DNA of 64,000 nucleotides from Methylobacterium tardum (GTDB lineage: Bacteria; Pseudomonadota; Alphaproteobacteria; Rhizobiales; Beijerinckiaceae), in assembly GCF_023546765.1 (NCBI RefSeq), contig NZ_CP097484.1, forward strand, positions 62,001 to 126,000, in the 5' to 3' direction. The translations under genes and the position numbers were made by a program. The notes below the pieces were generated by a model that saw only the letters and a list, made by a program, of their open reading frames with translations, searched no databases and was not told the DNA's origin. Each line of letters opens with the position of its first letter. The first letter of the stretch is position 1. Below are positions 58,722-64,000 of this stretch, piece after piece.

Positions 58722-58755
58722 CGGGGCGGAGCGGGCCTTCTCGGCCCGGGCCCCG
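58722..58755 (+). terminator. GC hairpin after bfr
   Basis: CGGGCC-TTCTC-GGCCCG (58732-58748) is nested in an outer CGGGGC/GCCCCG pairing, 55 bases beyond the bfr stop and before dapB. There is no T tract. Confidence 0.4.
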
Positions 58756-58783
58756 CGAACCCTGTGACGGAGTTGGAAACCGG

Positions 58784-59581
58784 ATGCGGCTCGTAGTGGT
58801 CGGCGCCGACGGGCGCATGGGGCGGATGCTGGTGCGCGCGGTTGCGCAGGCCGAAGGCTGCACCCTGTCGGCGGCAATCGAGCGCGAGGGCTCCCCGGCC
58901 CTCGGGCAGGATGCGGGCACGCTGGCCGGCCTGTCGCCCCTCGACGTGCCGGTGACCGACGATCCCCTGGCGGCCTTCGCGGCGGCCGATGGCGTGCTGG
59001 ATTTCACCGCGCCGGCAGCCACGGTCGCGTTCGCCGAACTCGCGGCCCAGGCCCGCATCGTCCACGTCGTCGGCACGACCGGCCTGTCCGAGGACGACTT
59101 CGCCAAGTTGCGCGCGGCGTCCTACCACGCCCGGATCGTGCAATCGGGCAACATGTCCCTCGGCATCAACCTGATGACCGAACTGGTGCGGTGCGTGGCC
59201 AAGTCGCTCGGCGACGAGTTCGACATCGAGATCTGCGAGATGCACCACCGCATGAAGGTGGACGCCCCCTCCGGCACAGCGCTGATGCTGGGCGAGGCCG
59301 CCGCGGCGGGACGCGGCGTCGATCTGAAGGCGGTCCGGGTCTCGACCCGGGACGGGCATACCGGCGCCCGCAAGCCCGGTGACATCGGTTTCGCCACGCT
59401 CCGGGGCGGCAGCGTCGTGGGCGACCACAGCGTCATCTTCGCCGGCACCGGAGAGAGCCTCACGATCAGCCACCACGCCGGCGACCGCGGCCTTTTCGCG
59501 ACCGGTGCGGTGAAGGCCGCACTCTGGGCGCATCCGAAGCCGCCGGGCTTTTACACGATGGCGGACGTGCTCGGCCTTTGA
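58784..59581 (+). CDS. dapB: 4-hydroxy-tetrahydrodipicolinate reductase
   Basis: A 265-residue DapB of the lysine/diaminopimelate pathway: [16 protein letters not shown] (NAD(P)H site), [26 protein letters not shown], and the active-site [25 protein letters not shown] site precedes the ATG. gpmA follows after 14 bases and probably shares its transcript. Confidence 0.96.
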   Translation: MRLVVVGADGRMGRMLVRAVAQAEGCTLSAAIEREGSPALGQDAGTLAGLSPLDVPVTDDPLAAFAAADGVLDFTAPAATVAFAELAAQARIVHVVGTTGLSEDDFAKLRAASYHARIVQSGNMSLGINLMTELVRCVAKSLGDEFDIEICEMHHRMKVDAPSGTALMLGEAAAAGRGVDLKAVRVSTRDGHTGARKPGDIGFATLRGGSVVGDHSVIFAGTGESLTISHHAGDRGLFATGAVKAALWAHPKPPGFYTMADVLGL

Positions 59582-59595
59582 CAGGCGGTGCGGAC

Positions 59596-60234
59596 ATGGA
59601 ACGGCTCCTCGTCCTCGTCCGGCACGGCCAGAGCGACTGGAACCTCAAGAACCTGTTCACTGGCTGGCGCGACCCCGACCTGACGGAGCGCGGCGTGGCC
59701 GAGGCCCGCTCGGCCGGGCGCGGGCTGAAGCGGGAGGGCTACAGCTTCGACGCGGCGTTCACGTCGGAGCTGGTGCGGGCGCAGCGGACCTGCGCCCTGC
59801 TCTTGGAGGAGATGGGCTTGGGCGATCTCGCGGTTGTTCGCGATCGGGCCCTCAATGAGCGCGACTACGGCGAACTCTCGGGCCTCAACAAGGACGATGC
59901 CCGGGCCCGCTGGGGCGACGCGCAGGTCCATGCCTGGCGGCGATCCTACGACGTGCGTCCACCCGGGGGCGAGAGCCTCAAGGACACGGCGGCGCGGGTG
60001 CTGCCCTACTACATTACTGCGATCCTGCCGCGGGTCATGGCCGGCCAGCGGGTTCTGGTAGCGGCCCACGGCAACTCGCTGCGCGCCCTGGTGATGGTTC
60101 TCGACCGCCTGGACGGCGACGCCGTCACGGACCTTCAGATCAGGACCGGCGTCCCGCTGGTCTACCGCCTCAACGCCGACACCACGATCGCCGCCAAGAC
60201 GGTGCTGGCGTGGGACGGCGATGCGGGCCCCTGA
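59596..60234 (+). CDS. gpmA: 2,3-bisphosphoglycerate-dependent phosphoglycerate mutase
   Basis: A 212-residue histidine-phosphatase-fold enzyme: [27 protein letters not shown] at the start (phospho-His in RHG), [18 protein letters not shown] with the catalytic Glu, and [13 protein letters not shown] with the second His. It interconverts 3- and 2-phosphoglycerate. The length suits the alphaproteobacterial form. The next gene starts at the base after its stop. Confidence 0.95.
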   Translation: MERLLVLVRHGQSDWNLKNLFTGWRDPDLTERGVAEARSAGRGLKREGYSFDAAFTSELVRAQRTCALLLEEMGLGDLAVVRDRALNERDYGELSGLNKDDARARWGDAQVHAWRRSYDVRPPGGESLKDTAARVLPYYITAILPRVMAGQRVLVAAHGNSLRALVMVLDRLDGDAVTDLQIRTGVPLVYRLNADTTIAAKTVLAWDGDAGP

Positions 60235-60889
60235 GTGGCGACCGAACTCGCGCCCGGCCTGATCCATCATCCGGGCTTCCTCGACGCGGCCGCCCGCGCG
60301 CGTCTTGCCGCCGAGATCGCTGCGGTCCTCGAAGCCGCCCCGCCAGTCACGCCGCGCATGCCGCGCACCGGCAAGCCGTTCTCGGTGCGGATGACGAATG
60401 CCGGCCCCCTCGGCTGGGTCTCGGACATCAGCGGCTACCGCTACCTGCCGACACATCCCGAGACGGGGCGCGCACTGGCCGCCTCTGCCGCCGACCGCCC
60501 GCGCGGCCTGGGAGGCGCTGGCGGCATATCCGGCGCCACCAGAAGCCTGCCTGATCAATCTCTACGCACCGGGGACCCGCATGGGACTCCACCAGGATCG
60601 GGATGAGGCGGATCTCGCGGCGCCGGTCCTGTCGCTGTCCCTCGGTGCCGCCGCGCTGTTTCGCTACGGCGGACTGAACCGCTCCGATCCGACCCGCTCG
60701 GTGCGCCTTCAATCCGGAGATGCCCTGGTGATCGGCGGCGCGTCGCGGCTGATCTATCACGGGATCGACCGGCTCTACCCGAGCGCCGACCTCCTCGACG
60801 AGGAGGGTGGGCTCGCCTTCTTGCCGCCGAGCGGCCGCTGCAACCTGACCCTTCGTCGGGTCACGGCGGCAGGAGGGGCGGCTCGTTGA
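60235..60889 (+). CDS. alkB: DNA/RNA alkylation repair dioxygenase AlkB, one frameshift
   Basis: About 217 residues after correction. It has GKPFSVRMTNAGPLGWVSD with YRYLP, the Fe ligands in NLYAPGTRMGLHQDRDE (His-x-Asp) and LIYHGIDR (distal His), and the 2-oxoglutarate-binding Arg in CNLTLRRV. It removes N1-methyladenine and N3-methylcytosine by oxidative demethylation. One extra C near 60474-60476 shifts the frame after ETGRA; removing it gives the usual WPPLPP sequence. The start is a GTG directly abutting the gpmA stop. Its TGA overlaps the TTG of the next gene. Confidence 0.92.
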
Positions 60890-62235
60890 CGTCAGCGCCT
60901 GATCGCGACTCGTCCGACGAACCGGCTCCGCCGAAGAACGGTGTCAGCGCAGCGGCACAATGGCAGGCGATCGGGCGCTTCATCGTCGCCGAGGCGCGCC
61001 TGCAGGAGGCGGTCGTTGCGCATGGCCGCGTCGCGGCCGCAATCTATGAATTCGTGCGCTTCGGGCTGAAGCAGGGCTGGGCCTGCCTTTTCGGCGGCCT
61101 GCTGCTGGCGCTGATGCTCGGCACACGCTTGGTCTGGCCGGAGCACGCACCAATCGCACGGTACGACGCGCTGTTCCTCGCAGCCGTGATGCTTCAAGTG
61201 CTCCTGCTACGGCTGCGGATGGAGACGTGGTCCGAAGCCAGGGTGATCCTGGTCTTTCACGTCATCGGCACCGCGATGGAGATCCACAAGACGGCCATCG
61301 GAAGCTGGGTCTATCCGGAAGCGAACCTCTTCCGTCTGGGTGGCGTACCGCTGTTCACGGGTTTCATGTACGCGGCCGTCGGCAGCTATCTCGCTCGCGT
61401 GTGGCGCCTCTTCGATTTCCGGTTCAAACGGCATCCAAGCCTGCGCCTGTTGGCGCCGCTCTCGGTGGCGATCTACGTCAACTTCCTCACCGATCATCTC
61501 GGCTACGATTTGCGCGTTCCTCTCCTTCTCATCGCCGCGGCAGCGTTCGCCCCCGCGATCGTGTACTTCAAGATCTGGCGACAGCACCGCGCGATGCCGC
61601 TGCTGCTCGGACTTCTGCTCGTTGCGCTGTTCATCTGGTTCGCGGAAAACCTGGGTACTCTTTCGGGCACTTGGCTCTATCCGAGCCAGAGGCATCACTG
61701 GTCCATGGTTCCAGTGGCCAAGCTTTCCTCCTGGTTCCTGCTGATGATCGTGTCCTACACCCTCGTCGCCCGGGTGAACGGAATTGCCAGCTGGCCGGCC
61801 GCGACCCCGATGACGGCACCGCCACGCCTCCCGGCCGCTCGTTGGACGCACCTCGGCCTCGCCATTGCTGTGATCGGGCTGGGCCTTCTGCTGCGGGTGC
61901 CAACCTGGCATCTGCCGCTCCCGGTTCACCATTACGGCGGCGGCATTCTATGGGGTGCGATGGTGTTCCTGCTCGTAGCTGCCCTGCGTCCGGCGCGATG
62001 GGGCCTGCGCGGCTGTGTGATCGCCGCCGCGATCGGTGCGGCGCTCATCGAGACGAGCCGGCTGATCCACACCGCAGCCCTGGACGCGTTCCGGTCGGCG
62101 ATGGCCGGCCAGCTCCTGCTCGGCAACATCTTCTCGGTGTGGAACTTCGGAGCTTACGCCGCCGGCATCGGTGCGGCCGCTCTGCTGGCGGTTTCCCTTC
62201 ATCGTGATCGCAGGCGCGCCGCGCTGCCGGCTTGA
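60886..62235 (+). CDS. DUF817-DUF2809 fusion membrane protein
   Basis: A 449-residue polytopic protein. Residues about 45-300 carry the DUF817 pattern: IYEFVRFGLKQGWACLFGG, METWSEARVILVFHVIGTAMEI, GVPLFTGFMYAAVGSYLARVWRLFDFRF and FAENLGTLSGTWLYPSQ. After a short linker, about 315-440 resembles DUF2809 (ILWGAMVFLLVAAL, AALIETSRLIH, LLLGNIFSVWNFGAYAAGIG). About eleven to twelve membrane helices are expected. Function of both is unknown. AGGAGG precedes the TTG start at 60886, whose bases overlap the alkB stop, so it is translationally coupled to a DNA-repair gene. Confidence 0.8.
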   Translation: MTSAPDRDSSDEPAPPKNGVSAAAQWQAIGRFIVAEARLQEAVVAHGRVAAAIYEFVRFGLKQGWACLFGGLLLALMLGTRLVWPEHAPIARYDALFLAAVMLQVLLLRLRMETWSEARVILVFHVIGTAMEIHKTAIGSWVYPEANLFRLGGVPLFTGFMYAAVGSYLARVWRLFDFRFKRHPSLRLLAPLSVAIYVNFLTDHLGYDLRVPLLLIAAAAFAPAIVYFKIWRQHRAMPLLLGLLLVALFIWFAENLGTLSGTWLYPSQRHHWSMVPVAKLSSWFLLMIVSYTLVARVNGIASWPAATPMTAPPRLPAARWTHLGLAIAVIGLGLLLRVPTWHLPLPVHHYGGGILWGAMVFLLVAALRPARWGLRGCVIAAAIGAALIETSRLIHTAALDAFRSAMAGQLLLGNIFSVWNFGAYAAGIGAAALLAVSLHRDRRRAALPA

Positions 62236-62310
62236 CAGATCGAACTGCCGGGCAGACCCATCGCCTGCGGGCTAACCCCAAGTTGGGTTCACCAGGAGAA
62301 CCGGTATTCG

Positions 62311-63279
62311 ATGCTGATGCGCAACCTGATGCTGCGTCTCGGACGGGTTCTCTGCGCCGCGGCGCTGGCGGCCAGCCTTGGATCCGCCGCCCATGCCGCC
62401 GACCCCGTCTTCCCGCCGGGCTCGCGGTTCGGCTTCGAGCCGCCCGCCGACATGGTGCTGTCCCGCCGCTTCTCCGGATTCGAGCGGAAGGAGGGCGGCG
62501 CGACGCTGTCGATCGTGGAACTACCCGCGAACGCCTTCGCGGAACTCGTCAGCGGTTTCACCGACGCCAACCTGCTGAGCCAGGGCTTCGCGGTCGAGAA
62601 GCGCGAGGAGGTCAAGATCGGCGACAACGAGGGCATGCTCTATACCGGTGAGCAGCCTGCCGATCCGAACGCCTCCGCGCCGGCGATCCGCAAGTGGATC
62701 CTCGTCGTCGGCGCGCCGAGCGTGACCGGCCTCGTGATCGCGCAGGCGCTGCCCGACGCCGAGACCGAAGCGACGATGCGCAAGATGGTGACCGGCGTGA
62801 CCCTGCGGCCGGCCCTGAGCCTGACCCAGCAGGTCGACGCGCTGCCGTTCCGCATCGCCGACCTGGCGGGCTTCAGGCCGGTGCGGGTTCTGGCGGGAAA
62901 CTCGGTCCTGCTGACCCAGGGTCCGAAGGACCAGATGCAGAATCTGGAGCAGCCGATCCTGGTGTTGGCCCAAGCCGTGCAGCAGCCGCCGACGGCGGAG
63001 CAGCGGGACGGCTTCGCCCGGGCCGCCCTCGCGTCGAACCAGACCCTCAAGGATTTCGTGATCGAGCGCTCGCAGAGCTACCGCTCGAACGGCGTCGACT
63101 GGCACGAGATCGTGGCCCGCGCCATCGACCAGCCGACCAACGTGCCGGTGGTCGTCTCGCAGACCATCCGGTTCGCGCCGGATGGCTACCTGCGCGCCCT
63201 CGGGGTGGTCCGCGAGGATCAGCGGACCGGCGTGCTCGCCAAGTTCCGCGAGGTGGTCGACAGCGTGCAGGTGAAGTAG
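62311..63279 (+). CDS. exported protein of unknown function
   Basis: A 322-residue precursor. The signal peptide (RLGRVLCAAALAASLGSAAHA) ends near residue 29. The mature protein has a two-part look: residues 40-170 (RFGFEPPADMVLSRRFSGFERKEGG, then MRKMVTGVTL) and 180-320 (DLAGFRPVRVLAGNSVLLTQG, then KFREVVDSVQVK). Each half resembles a single-domain periplasmic fold, perhaps an internal duplication. I recognise no named family. AGGAGAA precedes the ATG. Confidence 0.72.
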   Translation: MLMRNLMLRLGRVLCAAALAASLGSAAHAADPVFPPGSRFGFEPPADMVLSRRFSGFERKEGGATLSIVELPANAFAELVSGFTDANLLSQGFAVEKREEVKIGDNEGMLYTGEQPADPNASAPAIRKWILVVGAPSVTGLVIAQALPDAETEATMRKMVTGVTLRPALSLTQQVDALPFRIADLAGFRPVRVLAGNSVLLTQGPKDQMQNLEQPILVLAQAVQQPPTAEQRDGFARAALASNQTLKDFVIERSQSYRSNGVDWHEIVARAIDQPTNVPVVVSQTIRFAPDGYLRALGVVREDQRTGVLAKFREVVDSVQVK

Positions 63280-63283
63280 CGCC

Positions 63284-64000
63284 TCACCACACCACAGCCT
63301 GGCCGTCCCGACGCGGATCGCTCGCCGCGACGTAGCCCTCCACCGACGGGTCGCCCATCCGCCAGATGAACTGGCCGGCTCCGAAATCCTGGTAGCTGTC
63401 CTCGATCACCTCCAGCTGGTGGCCGAGGGCCTTCAGGCGGTCGAGGGTTGCAGCCGGCATCGCCGCCTCGACGTTGATGTCGAGGCCCTCGTTCACACGC
63501 CACCGCGGCGCATCACAGGCCGCCTGCGGATTCTGGCCGTGATCGATCATCCGCACCAGCGTCTGGACGTGACCCTGCGGCTGCATGTTGCCGCCCATCA
63601 CGCCGAAGCTCATCACCGGCGCGCCGTCCTGGGTGAGGAAGCCCGGGATGATCGTGTGGAACGGGCGCTTGCCCGGCGCCACCACGTTGGGGCTCGCCGG
63701 ATCGAGCGCGAAGCCGTAGCCGCGGTTCTGCAGCGAGATTCCCCAACCCGGGACGACGACGCCGGAGCCGAAGCCCATGAAGTTCGACTGGATGAAGCTC
63801 ACCATCATGCCGGATTCGTCGGCCGCGGTGAGGTAGATCGTGCCGCCGGCGGGCGGCTTGCCGGTCCGAACACCTGGGCCCGGTTGCGATCGATCAGCTT
63901 CGCGCGCTCCGCCAGATAGGCCGGATCGAGCATCGCCTCCGGCGTCACCTCCATGCTGCGCGGGTCGGCGACGTACCGGTAGGTGTCGCTGAACGCGAGC
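63284..64000 (-). CDS. ggt: gamma-glutamyltransferase family protein, C-terminal part, one frameshift
   Basis: The gene runs off the right edge, so the N-terminal subunit is missing. The part present holds the end of the large subunit (RSMEVTPEAMLDPAYLAERA), the autoprocessing site GGTIYLTAAD with the catalytic Thr, and the small subunit (SFIQSNFMGFGSGVVVPG, MGGNMQPQGHVQ). The wording resembles YwrD-type GGTs. One base is missing near 63857-63863 (FGPGKPP). Such enzymes cleave gamma-glutamyl bonds, usually in the periplasm; location here cannot be judged without the N-terminus. Confidence 0.87.
   Translation of the reverse strand, partial: ARVQRHLPVRRRPAQHGGDAGGDARSGLSGGAREADRSQPGPGVRTGKPPAGGTIYLTAADESGMMVSFIQSNFMGFGSGVVVPGWGISLQNRGYGFALDPASPNVVAPGKRPFHTIIPGFLTQDGAPVMSFGVMGGNMQPQGHVQTLVRMIDHGQNPQAACDAPRWRVNEGLDINVEAAMPAATLDRLKALGHQLEVIEDSYQDFGAGQFIWRMGDPSVEGYVAASDPRRDGQAVVW

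Overview
The window is GC-rich bacterial chromosome with alphaproteobacterial gene content. It most resembles Hyphomicrobiales of the Methylobacterium type. The grounds are a MucR/Ros regulator of the cysteine-less SFEDGK type, a 1,600-residue NAD-glutamate dehydrogenase, EcfG-type stress promoters, CtrA-like boxes, and the cell-envelope/proline block obgE-proB-proA-nadD-rsfS-rlmH-envC-ctpA with the divergent polysaccharide deacetylase and rppH. The genus is inferred, not proven. I see no rRNA, tRNA, CRISPR array, insertion sequence, prophage or integron.

Layout. 1-1302: end of mutL. 1466-7715: a catabolic cluster of acyl-CoA dehydrogenase, thiolase, short-chain dehydrogenase, APH-type kinase, a small DUF6285-like protein and, convergent, an acyl-CoA synthetase. 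This set matches the levulinate/4-hydroxyacid (Lva) pathway, and a phasin and an alpha/beta hydrolase follow it. 9804-15058: XRE regulator, cupin, rsmD, an Rsu/RluB-type pseudouridine synthase with a long low-complexity tail, two small stress proteins with EcfG-type promoters, tadA and an atypical SDR. 15065-30402: outer-membrane barrel divergent from mucR, four MFS transporters, NAD-glutamate dehydrogenase, a MarR regulator, a DoxX protein and a DUF3313 lipoprotein. 30420-36100: argE, guaB, panE, a small lipoprotein and rsmB. 36076-42412: an esterase, a polytopic O-antigen-ligase-like protein, DUF2937, WD40 and DUF1275 genes, a lone receiver protein, and a DUF2939 gene. 42437-55583: rppH, polysaccharide deacetylase, ctpA, envC, rlmH, rsfS, nadD, proA and proB, then an exported bicupin oxalate decarboxylase inserted before obgE, a GNAT gene, rpmA and rplU. 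55772-64000: two exported proteins including a YceI, ruvA without ruvB or ruvC, the bfd-bfr iron-storage pair, dapB, gpmA, alkB, a DUF817-DUF2809 fusion, an exported protein, and a partial gamma-glutamyltransferase.

Two window-wide points matter for any reader. First, at least eleven otherwise intact genes, including obgE, which is essential in most bacteria, carry one apparent single-base indel. This looks like sequence error rather than decay, so I annotate the restored reading frames across each break. Second, regulation is partly readable: EcfG promoters before csbD and the DUF1328 gene, CtrA-like boxes before the barrel gene, the DUF1275 gene and the polysaccharide deacetylase gene, an intrinsic terminator after ctpA, and a palindrome plus Irr-like half-site before bfd-bfr.
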